A program made the position numbers and the translations under genes. Shown one piece after another: positions 42,742 to 57,700 of a stretch of DNA of 64,000 nt. The DNA is from Cristatella mucedo (lineage: Eukaryota; Bryozoa; Phylactolaemata; Cristatellidae), in NCBI GenBank assembly GCA_009760855.2, contig WPIO01000003.1, forward strand, positions 8,986,001 to 9,050,000, written 5' to 3'. The notes beneath the pieces were generated by a model. The model did no database searches and was not told the origin of the DNA. It saw only the letters and a program-made list of their open reading frames with translations. Positions within the stretch are counted from its first letter, which is position 1, and each line of letters starts with the position of its first letter.

Positions 42742-45700
42742 CCTGCCGACAACTTCCATTGATTATGATTGCCAGGTTTGCCTAGGTTAGAATTCATGTC
42801 CAAGACTCAGTCTCATCGATCGATTGGAAAACTCTTCGGATATTCTTCGGCAGTCAGCATAATATAGCTTGTTCCTCATGTCAACCGTTTGACGACCGGC
42901 ACAGTCTGACGCACGAGGAGTTGACAGAAGTTGATCATAGTGTGCGATTATTTGACCCTCGTTCAAATGTCTCCTCTTCTGAATTTTATTCAGTCTCGTA
43001 TCTATCACCTGCATGCTTCTTGTATTTCTATCTACTCCACGGCTGTCCATACTCAGGCTTAATAAAACTTTAAGGGCACCTGCTGCTATATAAATGTTCA
43101 ATGAGCTACGCTTTACTCACTCAAGACTGGCAGGTCCAAAATGCCTCTCGCCCTGTAGGAATTTTTCGCAAGCTCATGGCTAGCAAACCAGCATAGCATG
43201 CTGGGGACGGAGACGGCAGTAAAATCATCACGTGCCCGGTAGTAGCTCCTAGCCAAGACAAACGCATGCGATTGTGGAGAACGCTCATTTTACTTCATCC
43301 TCGGGGCTTTTCGTCGGTTTAGGTATTTCCGGCCCTCTGGCAATCCAGGTGGCCGAATGGCCGTGCCAGGTGGTCCGGGGAAGTGATCGGCCAGGAGTTT
43401 AATGAGTCTGTGGCTTGTAAGGGCAGCTAGGTCAAGCTTGTGTGTTAACTTGCAATGGAAAAAGCCGTGGTTAGCTGAAGCTGACACTTGTGTGACAGAC
43501 TCTATAGGTATCCACAGCAGCCTCATAGCCAGCCCCATTATCTCTGCTCAGCTGCTCTGCCATATGTTCCACTTTTCTTCACATGGAATCGCTGCATGGC
43601 CTGCCAAGATCCAGCAACGATGGAGCGATCCAAGGAGTCTGCCCCATCGCTGCTGCCGAATCAGCAAAGTGGCATGCGGCGAATATGCTCTTTAAACGAT
43701 GGCTTTATACATTTTAAGCTGTGACAAGGGTACAGCTAGCTTAAAAATCCAAACATTGAAGTAAAATATCAGGTTAGAGTGCTCCAACGAGCTTGTCTCT
43801 AAGCACTGCTCACTTTGTCACCTCAATGCCATAGGGGCTCTCCCTCGACAGGTACGCTGGGCCGTTTGCTCAGAGTTATTAATCTAATTTAATTAGTCTA
43901 TTGCTGCCTCGTAGGACAGCCATTGTAGCCACAGCCTCCAACGACTTTTGATACTGCAAGGCTGCAAAAAGCTGGCAAGTCGCCTTGTTGTTCTGTCGGC
44001 TGGACACAATGCCGGTGCAGCATGTAGCACATGCACACACGTGCTCGCCCTGCACACACACACACACACACACATGCACACTGTCATGCTTGTGGATTCA
44101 CAAATGTGTCGATTACATGTATATGTGGATATACCGTGTATTGATGGCTAAAGAGCACATGCATTCTTGGTCTTTCTCTTCTTGTGCCACATCACTACAC
44201 GTTTTCTCCTCACTCTCATTTTCCGGTCCACACTTTCCAGGGGGTGTATGTGAGTAAGTTATATAGTAGGTTATAGCTCCAGAGGTAAAAATTGCTGCGC
44301 TTCTGCATCTGCATCTTCATTGTTCTTCATCTGCCTGCTTCACTTCATCTGTCCTTCATTCTGTCCTCTTTATCTGTCATCACTTCTGCATTGTTTCCAA
44401 ACCGGTCAGCTGGCCGCGAGTGAGCAGGGCTATGACGGACGTTACACACAAGCTCATATATAAAAAAAAAACATAACTCATTTGTATAGCACCCCAGGAG
44501 AACTAGTCTCTATTCAGGAGCTAATCTCTATTGAGGTGCTTCACATATGCCTTGAGGCTCGAGCCTGTGACCTCAGCCTGACCTTGCTCGGGGCGAGCAT
44601 CTTAACCGCTGGACCAAACCAGCTCATAGCAGTGGTGGCGCAGCAGAGCTGCTATTAACACATCCTCTTAAATAGCAAGTTTGCAGAGTGCCCTTGCCTA
44701 TATTTGCTTAGCCTACTCGTGTCAACTACTTTTTAGTGCCAAGTAAGAGGTTTTTAGTTCAAGATTTGATTCATCTTGGTCATTCTCATATACCAGGATA
44801 TAGTGTAGCTGCAATTACTTTCCAAAACATACTGTTGCTTAGCTATTCGCATTTGATCTCAAAATCGGTGATAAACAAACGCTGCCTCTGCACTGCACAC
44901 TTCGCCTCTCTATTAGACATTGGCATATCATGCAGTGGCCAGAAGGCATGCTATCGCTGGCCTTCCTGTCATTCAGCAAGACTGTCTTGCCTGACATCTG
45001 CAGAGACCAGGCCATGCCGGCTGGACCTGCCCGTGTACTGCAGCAGCACCAGCCGGCGCGTCTTTGCTGGCGCTGATGCATCCTTCGTTTTGGCCTCGGA
45101 ATCATAGATGTGAAGAAGCTTATGATCTACGGAGATCGCTACACTCTGCCAGATCGGCTGCCACTGTACGACCATGTCAAGACTGGCCACATTGACTGGG
45201 ACAAAGCGTTCTCCATAGCAGAGGGCCCGGCCGAGCACCATCAGCTGAAGCAGCTGACACCGGAAACATTTGCAGGTGCTCATGAATTGCAAGAGCTGTT
45301 CATTGAGGGCAACGACATACAGGTACTGTTGCACCGTTTCTTTTAATCGTTGAGGCCACTCTTTGTACGGCTGGTCAAGCCCCACAAGACCTCCTTAAGC
45401 AGCTCCTCTGCCTGGGGTAATGGTGCCGGTTCATTATTTTGCACCAATCACCATCGACAGGAAGCAGTAGAAAACTGCCAATCGCAGGCAACTTGTGTAA
45501 GCAAACATTTAGCACCAATTTTTCTAGCAAACGACTTTCAAAGGGTGCACCTGTACAATATCTTTACTTAGCTTGAGCTCAGAAGCTCTGTGATCATCTT
45601 GTCATGCAGCTGGCAACTAGGTCATAGCCAATCAGCTTTATGACAGTATGCCATTAATTGGCCTATTTATGCCGGACGGCATGCTGCAGAATGAGCTCGC

Positions 45701-48700
45701 CACCAAGTCAGACTCCCTACGATCGGTCAGCATTGTGGCAATGTGAAGGTTCTTCTCCCTCTGTGCAACAACACATGAATTAAACCAAGGCCATTCGTCT
45801 GAATGGTAGCCTCTGAAGCCCTCTTAAATAAATAAATAAAAATCCTAGCTGATTTAACAACTTCTTTTGTACAGCCACAGAAGAGCCTTTACGGCTATCA
45901 TCACAGCTTGCTTGCAGCAGCGATAAAGAATCACCTACCGCAGGATTCGAACCCACATAAAAAGCAACCACCTCTTGCTCTTTATCTTCATGTGCCACAT
46001 AGCTAAGTTTTCTCCTCACTCTTTTTTCCAGAACAAACGTTCCAAGGGGAGGGGGTGTGAGTGGGCTCAAGTTGCTGCACTAAAAGTAAAAGTTGCTGCA
46101 CTTGTGCATCTGTTTCACCGTTTTCCAAATCAGTCAGTTGGCTGTGAGTGAACAGCGGTGTGATGACCGTTACACGCTACACATAAACGCATAGCTGTGG
46201 TCAGCAGCTTAGCCAAAGAAAATGGTGCCTTACAGGTCCCGGTCTCAAAGATGGCAAAGAGTGCTGCAGGCATAGTAAGTACGTGCTTCATTCACCTTCC
46301 CCTGCCTTGCGCCGGATCTTAGGAGCTGGAGGACACACGCACCGGGGAGCTGTCTCGGCCGTCCCGCTAGCGAAGGGCGTCGCCGCATTGGCAGCTTTTC
46401 GTCGGTCCACGCGAAGGTACCTCGACCGGTCCATCAGGACGGAAGCGGAACTGGCAATTTCCGTGGAAAACGAACGTAGTAGCGATTCCATTTGGCGCTC
46501 AGGCGGAAATTCGACTTGTCGCCACTTGTCGTGCCGGTCCTCGCAGAACACGGTGTGAGGAAGGGTGGAGTTGGGGCTCCTAGCCTGTCAGTGCAAGGCA
46601 GTTTGATAAACTGGGCTACACCAGCCAAAGATTCGTCGAAATTTTTCGGCAGCAAGCGATTGTGCATTGAGCACATGTTGCTCATGGCGCCAGAGCGGCG
46701 AAATACCTTGCCAGGGTACCGTCGAATTAATAGGCAACCCTATAGTCCCCCTCCCCAGATGACGGTCCACCTTTCTTGAGCACGTAATCAAGATAATCGA
46801 TTCACGCCATTTGCATAATATAATAATTGCTGTAATTAAAAAGGAAGTCATTTTAGCTCGAACCGTAGCTTGCCACTTTTGGTGTGACCAGCAACTGGCC
46901 AATGACTGTCATTACTTGCCGCTCCCTTTCGCTCCGAACAGGAAAGAAACCGTTGCTCACTTGGCCGTAAATAACCAAACGTCGTACTCATATTTCGTGG
47001 CCGTGGCTGCAATGGCAACACCAGGAGCAACATTAATTTCGATCTTGACCGACGGCCATCGACTGTGGTGGTGGCTAGGGGGCGGGCTGGGGTTGTTGGA
47101 AGTTACCGAGCATAGTTGTGCATAGTAAGCCGAAGCGGAAGTAGCCGTGCACCGAGGGCTGTGAAGCATGAGCCTGCAGCTCAACACAGGCACTAAGTAC
47201 CTCGGCAAGCCCTAGCGAGGCGCCCCGGAGGTCAACTGGCTCTCAGTGTGAGTCACTTCCTGGCCAATTGGGTAGGCATTTCCCTGCACCACACAATCTC
47301 TCGGCTTACATCCCAGTCACAAGTCTACCAACCTTAGTTTTCCACCATTCCACATTCCACCGGCTTACCGGTTCTTTTGGGGGAGAAATGCCAATGCCTG
47401 TACTCATTGAAAGCTTCGTTGCAATCGGTTTAGGCTGACACATACTCGTGCACTGTTCGAACTCATGCGCTAATGTGAACTCACCTGCCAAGTTCAAGTC
47501 AACCGACTTTTCTAAAGGCTAAGAAAGCTCGTCCTTGTTATAAGATTTTTCCATTTAGTTCAATGGAAAAGTAGCCCCAGAAAAGCACCCCTGTGTGCTC
47601 AAAGAGCCCATTTCTCATCCAACCGATGTAGCAGGCGACCGACATAGCAACAGCTTTCCTGGTGTCCACGTGTGGCATATCAGCAGAGAACGCTAGCAAT
47701 CTATTGCATACATCGCTTTTATAAAGTCGTATCGTCTTTTCCGGTAGTGTCCCATTGCTCTGAGTACTTGCACCATGTAGTGCATGCAATCAATTGACTG
47801 GAGGCAGGGGCGCCCGGTGCGAGAGAGGAGGAGAGAGATGGAGCAAGCGATGGAAAAAGTGCCTTGCCTTCGCGGCAGCTCTGAGGCGAGAGCTCGCGAG
47901 CGTGTGCTGCACAAAGGTGACTAGCCGGCACGCCGATCTCTCCTCGCCGCGCTCGTGGAACAAAGGCGCAGTTCGGTGAACCCGCGTTGCCCAAAAGCTC
48001 TCGAAAGAACCGTGGAGTGCTGGTTGCCTACGGCTCGGCTCGGTCGTGGCTGAGCGAAGGCCAGAGGCAAGGGCCTTTGTAGCCGGAGACTACATTGTGG
48101 ACTACAGCAGAAGCAGCAGCAGGTAGCAGCAGGCAGCCAGGTGTAGGCAGCTGCCTAATGCTTGCTTGTCTTCGGTCGGGCCATCTGCTAGCCAACGCTG
48201 GCATGTTCTCAATTGCTCGATTTCGGTCAGGGACAAAGACATCGTTGTGCTGCAGCATATGACCCGACGTCTGCTTCGGTTCGTTGGAGAATGACCACCA
48301 GATAGGGGTGGGCAAAACGATTCCTCTCACAACGGCCAGTGCCTCTCAAGCTTGGCAAAGTATGGCCATCCTCAGAGCATGTCGCTGACTTGCACTCAGT
48401 CGACTCGGCGTGTCTTTGAAGATGGGATTGTCTGCACCCTGCAGGTCAAGCTAAAAGATCTATGGCTGAGGGGCAGGCTGATCTAGAGCGAAATGGGTCA
48501 GCCGCTTCTGCCGTGAGCCGTGCTATGGCAACAGGTGTGCACATGCTGTGCAGCTGGAAAGACAGGCAAGTGGGAGCACTTTACAGCCTGATTTAGCCAC
48601 TGAGCATAGGCTGTTCTTTGATGTAAGAAGCTAACAACAGCCGTTGTCTGATCACCACTTGGGCTTATTAATTAATGGATATAAGGCAGTGGTGTGAGCA

Positions 48701-51700
48701 TTGCTAATTGCAGCATATTGAAGCACCCCTTGATTGCACAGAAGAAGAGGAAATAAACGGATGATAGAGAAGAACGGCTGCTTCGAAAAGGGTTTATCAG
48801 CAAAAGTGATAAGATCTGATCCTGCACGTGCGAAATCAGGGCTGGCCAACTGCCGAAGATCTGATTTTGATTTCTCCTGGATCTTCTGCCGGATTTACAT
48901 GGCACAGAGCACAGACTTTGTAATGCTAGAAAGAAATAAAGATAGTATTTTCGTATGGCAATCCACTGGCCTCGTTAACATTAGCTTGTGCATTAGCTGC
49001 CGAGGCAAATTCGTAAAAGGTAAATGTACCAATTGTCGAGAACCACTTTTTGAGGTAGCGATCCGATATTAGCCATCTGTGACAGCTATCTATTGCCACC
49101 CGTGGGGGCTGGAGCTCCTATTGGTACTGGCCTTACTTTATGAGGCCTCTGTGAGAGCCAATGTGTGCCTTCCTGCTAGTGCCCCGTGGAAGCTCCTTTT
49201 CCACACGGCTACTGCTCCTTCTACTTACTATCAGCAGGTTTTCATTAGACGATTTCTTTGCTAATCTCACACATAATGCAGCAAGCATTGTTGCACTGCT
49301 CGTGTGCTGTGCATAGCAAAATGTGTGCGATCAAGATGGTCAGAAGATATTCGTTGTGTAGTTTCCCAAGCCTTTTCCCAAGGCCGTCACAGTAACCTCA
49401 TTTCTACCACCAGCTGCTGTTAGAACAGTTCAAGCTAAGACAATCTTTCGATGCCTTCAATTTGATCTGTTCTCTCCTATCTTGTTGATCAGCAAGCCAT
49501 TGTTGCTGTAGAGAATAACATGATTGCATAGTACTAGTCATTGGCCAGTATCTTGTTTGCTAATGAAGGCTTGCACTAACCAAAGGAGCGCTTGGATGGC
49601 ACCGTTTTCTCACTGTGACCTTACCAAATGCAAGTGTAGGTGCACTGACCTCGTTGAAGTTCTCGCTACAGTCATTTCCGTCTTCCTTCTTTCATTGCTG
49701 TCGTCCTACTTGGAAACTCCATGCCATCATTCTTGCCCCAATCTTCACGTCCTTTCTTCCTAATCATCCTTCTCCTCCTCTTCTTTTGCTCATTTTTCAT
49801 TTTTCATCCCTCTTCGTTGTTCGTATCAATGCAAGAGTGAGCACAGATTTTTTATGTAGCCGATTATTCTTCGTTTTGTTCAACGGTTAAATGTGGTTGA
49901 CCCATCAGACAAGTGTATATTGCTCATAACACACCAATCGGGCGTGCCATGAGGAAAATATGAGGTGTCGTGTTGTCTTCAGGAGTTGAGCCCGCTGCCA
50001 CCGAAAATTGATAAGTCTTACCAACTGAAGCAGCATTTTGACATCAGGCGCGACGAAAATCAGTAGCAGGAAAATTTGAGAGGGAACTCACGAGTAATGT
50101 AGTCAGCGTGAATAGAAAAGACACCGACACAAAGTCATCCCATCTATTAGCTGCAAAAGACTCCTTGGGGTTTCGGAAGCTGTAATGCAGTTGACTTCTG
50201 GGTCTCACTAGCTGCTTGTGGCTTATGGCATGCTGTCACTACTTCTAAGCTAACTTGCCGACAAATTAGGATCGGTTGGCTGCGTGTTGAGGAGTTTCAA
50301 AGAGACTTGCATCTGGTGCCGAAGGCTCCGATTAAACTGCCTGCACCAACAGCATTAGCCGAGGAGGTGGATGGCTGCAAGGGCTGTTTGCTTTCCCAGC
50401 TCACTCTTATTTTCTCCCAATCACCACCGGCTGTTGAAGAGTAAACACTCGAATACTTTTGCTCCTGATCGGTTGCAAATCGGTCAGGTTACTGCCAGGA
50501 GGGTAATACCTGTCTGCTACCCATTTTCTCATTTGACTTATTTTTTCGTATTTGCGGATTCAGATTCCATAGCTTCAGTCAAGCCCAAATTGAAGAATAA
50601 ACATGCGTGCCCCCCCCCCCAGAGCTGTAGGGAGGAGGCTTCTGCATTGCTGCCCCATTCAAGTCTGGCGTAAGCTTCAGGAGCTTCTAGCCTGCTGCTA
50701 TTGGCTGGCACGTGCCGTCTCCCCCTTCCCCGGCGGAAGGTGATGCATTCTGCAAGTTTACCATGCAACTCGTCTGGGAAAATGTGCAAACTTGCATTTA
50801 CAATTTTCAAAGGTGAATTTCCTAACGAAACAGACTGAGCAGACACAAACAAAGCTGAATATGTGCACTTATGCATGTAGCCCAGTCTGAAGCATCGCGG
50901 AGCCAAAAAGATTAAGTTGGTATAACACTGGAGAGTTTTCTGTTGCTCATCCAAAGCCTAAGTGGCTTTTGGTTTGGAATGTGACAGCCGAGAGACTTTA
51001 TCTCAAGCAGCAAAGAGAAAATGAGGAGCGCAGCTAGTTCAGGAGGGCAGTCGAGGAATTGACTAGCATGAAAGCCGCAGCTCAGGACGGCTGAAAAGGA
51101 TGCAACAGAGTGTGCGGCATGAGAGAAAGTGTCGTTGAATTGTGGAAACGAGTTGTTCAGTCCATGACTCACAAGCCTCTGTGCCATCGGGTAATGGCTG
51201 TCGGATTGAAGCTCCCTCCTTCCGGAGCATTTTTATTCCCTGCTCAGCTACTCTTACTCAAATGAGTGGTACAAAGCTGAGATTGCTAAAGACGTGAATC
51301 TGCTGCACAACCGTACCTCGTGCCTCGTACTTTGATTGTTGTTTTTCCACTACTGAACGTCCAGCCGAATCGCATGTTGAGCTGATTAACGAGACAATGA
51401 GGTCAGGGCAGGAAAAAGCAGCTAGCAGATCAGCATCCTGCATTTCATCCCTGTTCCCCCCACTGTCACGTCCCTGCGTTTTTGCTTTGCAGACTCTGCA
51501 GCCAAAAGCATTCTCAGCCGTGCCGAAGCTCAGGCTACTGTCATTCAGAAAGAACCACTTGAAAGAGCTGAGCGCCGAATCGCTGCGAGGTATGTGCCGC
51601 CTGGGGGCGGGCGGTGCCTACTGGCTGCAGTAAACATGGCTGCCGTGGACGAGTCCACTCGTCCACGATCGTGGCTGCTACACCGGTCGTGGCTGCTATG

Positions 51701-54700
51701 CCGCATTGGCTGCCTGACAGCTGGCTGAAGCAGTGCCGGCTGGCTGGCCATTAAGTAATTAATTCAATCTCACAGCAGGTCACTAAGAACGGTTGCATTG
51801 TCTTTGTTGTCGGGTGGTGCAGACCCGGTAGCACAGAGCTGACTGTGTTAGTGAATTAATTTTATCAACAGGGGCTTCTGTTGCTCTCTGCTAGTGCTCT
51901 GTTTACGAGCCAGTGGAGCCGGTGCAGTAGCCTCTCCGAGCAATTCCGGCTTGGCCGGCCACATTAAATTTAGACAGCCTCCTAAGCTGCTGGCGATGGC
52001 CTTCTGAGTGTGCGACCTTCGGTTTACCTTCGGTTTACCGCCCTGTCCGAGGTGTCACCTCGGCACTGCTGAGCAGCCGGTTTGGAGAGGCATGCATTTA
52101 CGCATGTGCTTACGGGAGCAAGCAGTCAAGAAACCTGTCACTACCAGTGCCACTCGGCAGAGCGCTAAGTGGACCCTGTGCCTACCTAACGGGCCGGGTG
52201 GGGTGGGGTGGGGCCTACGGTTCCTGCCCCCTTTGGGCTCTCCTGGTAGTGAGTGGCAGCACTGTGGCCTTTAGTGCAGTGCACTTCTCTGGCGTCTTGT
52301 GGCTGCTGAGGGGCAGGTCACAGTGCTTCGGTCCAGCTTGGCAGAATCCTTTATACACCTGCGTATCAGTGGATCGAGCTCTTGGATCAACGTGCTGATG
52401 CTGGCATCCTATATTTCTGCTTCCCCATCAAGAAAGTTGAGCAATATCTTCTGTGCACTATTTTTGGCACTAATAATAATAATAATAATAATAAGGCGTG
52501 TTTATCGTAGCCTAAGAGAGCTAAATCTCTTACTAGGCATGCTACAAATGCTTGAAAGGATGCATGCAAGTTCGTTAGTAAAAATATACATAGTGTCAGC
52601 ACACATAATGTAATGTAATGTATGCACATGGACGAAGCAAATGCTGTGAGGAAACAGGTAGATTTTTAGCTCCCTCTTAAATGTCGCCATGCCACGGGAC
52701 GTTGTTATGTCATTCGGCAGGGATTTCCTGGCTTTGGGACCATGCAAATTAAAGCCTCGGTCTCCAAAGGGTTTGTGGTTAGCTAGAGGCACAACTAAAC
52801 GACTTGAGTAAAAGAACCGGTGGTACTATTTGCAGTCTCAGTATGGGAGTATTTCGGATACGCATATATTCTGGAGCCAGAGAGTGAAAGGACCTACAAG
52901 TCAGTGACAGAACTCTGAAGTTGATATGCTGCATGATGGGGAGCCAGTGCAGATCGGTGAAAAGTGGTTAGTGTGGCAAATGCACGGCTCACAAAACATA
53001 AGTTTAGCTGCCGAGTTTGTCACCAAGTGCAAGCGTCTTATTACGCTGACAGTAAGATGAGCTAGTAGTGAGTTCCAGAAATCGAGACAGTGATGTCACA
53101 AATGCATAGACCAGCTTGGATGTGGCACCCTATCTAAGCAGGCTCGAAGTTACTTAGCTGTTACTTAGCTGACAGTAGCTGCTCGAGTCTTAAGTGAATG
53201 TCTGGAGTTCGCACGTGTGTGACCGAAAAGAATATAAGCGCTCTTAATAATCTCTATTCAGGTGCTGTACATGTGCTCAACACGGCTCAAGCCCCGACCT
53301 CTTGGTCGTTAAAGGCGTGCAGGGAGCAGTGTCCACTGCGCAGGCGTGAGCACACATAGTCAACATCCCATGCCACCTATCTTGCTCTGTCGCCATGTTT
53401 TTGCCACGACCAAAATGCCGCTCAGCTTTGCCCGCACCCCCATCGTGCCAGCTGCTTTGCAGGCTTGGACTTGCTACGGGATGCCGATTTCTCGAGCAAC
53501 GAGATACGATCCATCGACGAGCAGACTTTTAGTCACGTGGCAGGCCTGCGCGTGCTGAGCTTGAGCAGCAACCTGATCTCGAGCATTCGTGGCGTGAGTC
53601 ACGTGAGCGCGCTTGCCGGCCTCCAAGAGCTCGACGTGTCGGGCAACCGGCTGCACGATCTCGACTCGCACGTGTTCGCCTCGCAGAGGAACCTGACCGT
53701 GCTGAACCTGTCCAGGAACCGAATCGCTAAACTCGACGACGGCTGCTTCGCCGGACTCGACGGCCTCAACAGCCTGCAGCTCGCCGACAACGGCATACAC
53801 GAAATCGCCAAGGGCGCTTTTGCCTCGCTGGCCAGCCTGCGAGCACTCGACCTGTCGGGCAACGGCCTCGAGCGGCTAACCTACGACCTGCTCGCCGGCA
53901 TGCCGCAGCTGGAAGAGCTGAACGTCGAGCGAAACCAGGTCGGCTCCATCGAGCCGCTGTCGTTCCGAGACGCTCGGCAGCTGCGCGTGTTGAAGCTCGG
54001 CTACAACCTGCTCGGCGGCCAACTGGACGCGGCCAGCCTGGCGGGCCTGCGGGCGCTGCACGTCCTCCGTCTGGAGGGCAACGCCATCTCGGAGCTGGGC
54101 ACCGGCGCGCTGGGCGCCGGCGCGCCCGAGCTGCGCGTGCTCGCACTGACTGCTAACCGGCTGACGGCCATCGCACGGGGCGCATTCCGAGGCCTGGGCC
54201 AGCTGCGAGAGCTGCACCTGGAGCGCAACCAGATCAAGCGCGTCGATGACGAGGCGTTCGCCGCCGCCGCCACAGGACAGCTGTCCAAGCTCGGCTGGCT
54301 GTTCCTAGACGGCAACCGGCTGCGCGCCATTGCCCCGCGCACGTTCGCGGGAGTGCCTTACTTGCGGCACCTGAGCATCGGCGCCAACGACCTGGCCGCC
54401 GTCGACGTGCGTGCGTTCTCACACGTTCGCAATCTGGTCACGCTCGTGCTTGCCGACAACAGGCTTGCCGAGCTCGCTCCGAACACCTTCTCTCGACAGA
54501 GGGCGCTGCGCGTGCTCAACGTGGCCGGCAACGAGCTGACCGGCATCCGGTCGGGCTCGCTTGCTGGCCTGCGGTCGCTCGAAGAGCTGCTGGCTTCGGG
54601 CAACCGCATCGCAGCAGTGGGCGCCGACACGCTCGCCGACCTCGGCGCTCTGACTCGGCTGGACGTGTCGAAGAATGCGCTGACTTCCGTGGACTTGGAC

Positions 54701-57700
54701 GCTCTGCTCAACGGTACGCAGCGGCTGCAGCACCTGGACCTGTCGAACAACAGGCTTCGAGCCGTGACAAAGAGGGGTGGCGGCAGCGGCTCGGCTGCCG
54801 CAGCCGAAGTACCCCACCTGAAGAGCTTGAACCTGGCCGACAATGCATTGCAGACGATCGGCGAAGCCGTTGCGACCTTTGCCCTGGCGACGGGTGAGCG
54901 CAGAAGTTGGCAGAGCAGCTGCTGCAGCAAAAGCAGCAGCAGCAGCTGCAGCAGCAAGCAGCATGAGCAGCAGCAGAGCATGCACGATGGTGCAATTGCA
55001 GCCTTCCTCTCATTTGCAGCATGCCCGACCATCGATCGTCAGCTCGAACGGGCTTGATTTTTCAAGCTTTCGCGTTTGCCTTTTCTCGGCGAGTTTCTTC
55101 TCGCGTTCGCCTTTTTTCTTCTTTTTATCGCTCTTCGACCTCTATGCTATCGAGTGCTATCGTATCGGGTGCTCGCCGTAGGCTTTAGCAGCCGTCTGCT
55201 CGAGGTCTTTGGCTCGGCTGATATGCGGCTGCCTGCCTGCCTTTGCAGTGCCGGCCGTATCCGCTAAACTGACCATGCTGCCATTACTCGGCAGGCGTAA
55301 GAGCAACCAACCAAACCTGAGAATGAAGAGCGCTTAATAATGATTGATCGGGATTCATGTTTCAGGAGGCGCTCTGTATCTTATGGCCGGCCCTTGGCTG
55401 GTACATGTGGCAAACCTGCAGGCCAGCATTCTTGCATGCTGGTCGCGAGGCACGTGTCAGTGAATGACTGAGTACCAGCACTAGAGGCACTAGCAGTGTT
55501 GTGTGGATGCCACTGAAGGCTCCAGGCGAAGGCCGTCAAACAAAAAACCGAGCTCTGCTCAGGCAAAAGCTTTGCAGACATTTGGAAACCAGTCTGACCT
55601 GTCCACTCAATTCAGCAGGAGCGGGACTGAACCTTGACCTAGCCCGTGCCTACCAATAGCAAGGAAGAAAGAAAGTGGCCGTGACATGCCCCCATCTGGG
55701 CCGCAGCCCAGCTCAAGGAGTTAGCACACAGCACAGCTGGCAGCTGCTGCTGTTGCTGCTCTCTGAGGCTTAACATTGCCGTCGGCTGCCGACGGCAATT
55801 GACAGGCTCGCTATAACTTAAGTCATCGTACCGAGCTGCTAGCCACACTGGCAGATTCGTAAATAGAGCCATCTAACGAGACTATTCAACTTATGTGTGA
55901 GCTTTCTTAGTTTGGCGCATTGGTAAGGTGCTCTCCTTTACCGGCCAAGAATACAACTTTTTAGAACGAGTATCACTAGCAATATGATGCATAGTCTTAG
56001 CCATGAACAGTCTAGCATTGGTGACTTTGGCTAAGTATGGCTAACTTTGCTCGTTGAAGAAGGCATCGAGCTTAAATTACGGATTCCAGTCATCTGACGG
56101 TAATTGGGCACTTTTTCTGATAACAGGTGGTGAACTTCATTTGAACGGCAACCCCTGGAGATGCGACTGCCACCTTCAGTGGCTCCAGCAACTCAGCACC
56201 ACCACCAAGATAACCTTGGTCCATGCAGAAAAAGTGGTCTGTAAAGTGCCCGACTCTTTCAGCGGCCGGGAGGTACGTAATTTGTTTAAAACCGTCTCTT
56301 GAAACCGTTTTCAAAAGCTAATGCTGCTTGCTTTAAAAAGGAAGGAGAATCGGTTAAGGTGCTCTCGCCCCGACGGAGGTCTGGCCGAGGTGGTGGGCTC
56401 GAGCCCTGTGGCGCATGTGAAGCGCCTGAATAGAGATTAAGTTCTCCTAGGTAGGGCACTATATAAATGAATCATATTTAAAGGAATTTTAAGAATCTTG
56501 GAAACCCCTACCCCTCACCAATCGTCGTGACATGTTGGGTGCATAATTCTTTCATTGGTGAAGGTTTTTCTTATTCTGATCTACCTCAAGAGGAGGTAGT
56601 TTGGTTTCTAAGGCTCGCCTGCGTCTACATCAATAAACCACTGCTAGCAGCATTCTGGATGAAGGGATTGGTTCTGTATGCATTGCACTTTTTTTCGATG
56701 TATGCCGGCAGCTGAACTTGCTGCCCTTGTACCGAACAAGATGCAGTGAGCTGAAGGACTTGTCTGGGCAGGTGGTGTTCAGGACAACCGTGAGAGGATG
56801 ATCATCTATCACTTTATTCTTCTCCATTTCTGCCGATGTATTTACTGCTCTGCTTTGTTGTAATAACGGGAGAGTGACGGGAAAATGAGCTGTACTTACA
56901 TCAAAGACTAATGACCGTTGGCTTTATAGAACTCTCTCGTATGCAACTTCAGTTGGGTTCTTGTAGCCGGTTTAGCTTGCAACTAGACACATTGCATCCA
57001 TCAATTTAGAACTATATTACGGTAAGCGACTGGAGAAGATTGGTTGAATTGTTGCATTGACTTAGTCAAAGTACAATGAAAATCCTGCTGAAGTCGTTAC
57101 GGATAGACACAGATTATAATGGCGCCATCAGACAGCAGATTGAATCAATGCATGCAGATTACTGCATTCATTCATTCCCTGTGATTTTCGCCTGATATAA
57201 TCGACTGCGATTATAACCTGGATGTCAGTCAGCACAAATTAAGTGGCTGCTGAATGCCCAAACAACATCTCTCCGGTGAGCAGTGGTTAAAGAATTGTAG
57301 TTCCCAAAATATCTAGCTCACCCTCCGGCTTGTGAACTTGTGAAATGTGTCAGTGGAATCGGCAGCTACTGAATGCAGGTGAACGAAAACACACCCTTCG
57401 GCCTGGCACGATTTTTCAGATATGTTGCACATGCTAAGGTTCTCATCATCCTTCCAAATTCTTTCCAACTGCATGAAATTTCAAATTGGCCTTTTGCTGC
57501 TGTGCAACTTCTTCCTGCTCATTCCGGACAAACAGCTGGCAGAGATTAAGAGTTAGTCGCAGCTCTACGCTGATCTGATCCTAGCACGATTGTAAAGGCT
57601 GGATCTCACTTCCTTCAGACGTCTAGACATCACCTGACTTAGAAACATTTAAAATAAGCTAAAAACACTCTTTTTCCTCACAGCATTTACTGCGTCATCG

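Larger units (their letters stand above)
41083..45107 (+). other. LRR gene intron 1
   Basis: It holds a polypyrimidine tract (41292-41865), a family I SINE tail only (41198-41235), a LINE 3' end (42245-42465), LINE B 3' sequence (42487-42600), microsatellites, an unclassified repeat (44160-44460) and a family II SINE (44468-44632). Nothing is recognisable in 42790-43880 or 44660-45107. Confidence 0.6.
45323..51492 (+). other. LRR gene intron 2
   Basis: It contains a family I SINE (45828-45975), copy 2 of the unclassified repeat (45985-46180), a family III SINE (49918-50060) and an inverted LINE B piece (51010-51200). I see nothing recognisable in 46200-49900; several GC-rich open frames there lack any match. 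Confidence 0.6.
51590..53462 (+). other. LRR gene intron 3
   Basis: It holds an inverted LINE (52470-53140) and an inverted family II SINE (53228-53325). I see nothing in 51600-52460. Confidence 0.6.

Noticed and set aside
48734-49072. Small zinc-binding protein (CISCRGKFVKGKCTNC)
   Set aside because: It is a single open frame inside an LRR intron without splice or homology support; the CxxC spacing alone is weak evidence.
57378-57438. Possible LRR gene exon after GAATGCAG
   Set aside because: It lacks the required LRRCT cysteine; the exon at 59761 fits the phase and the family instead.
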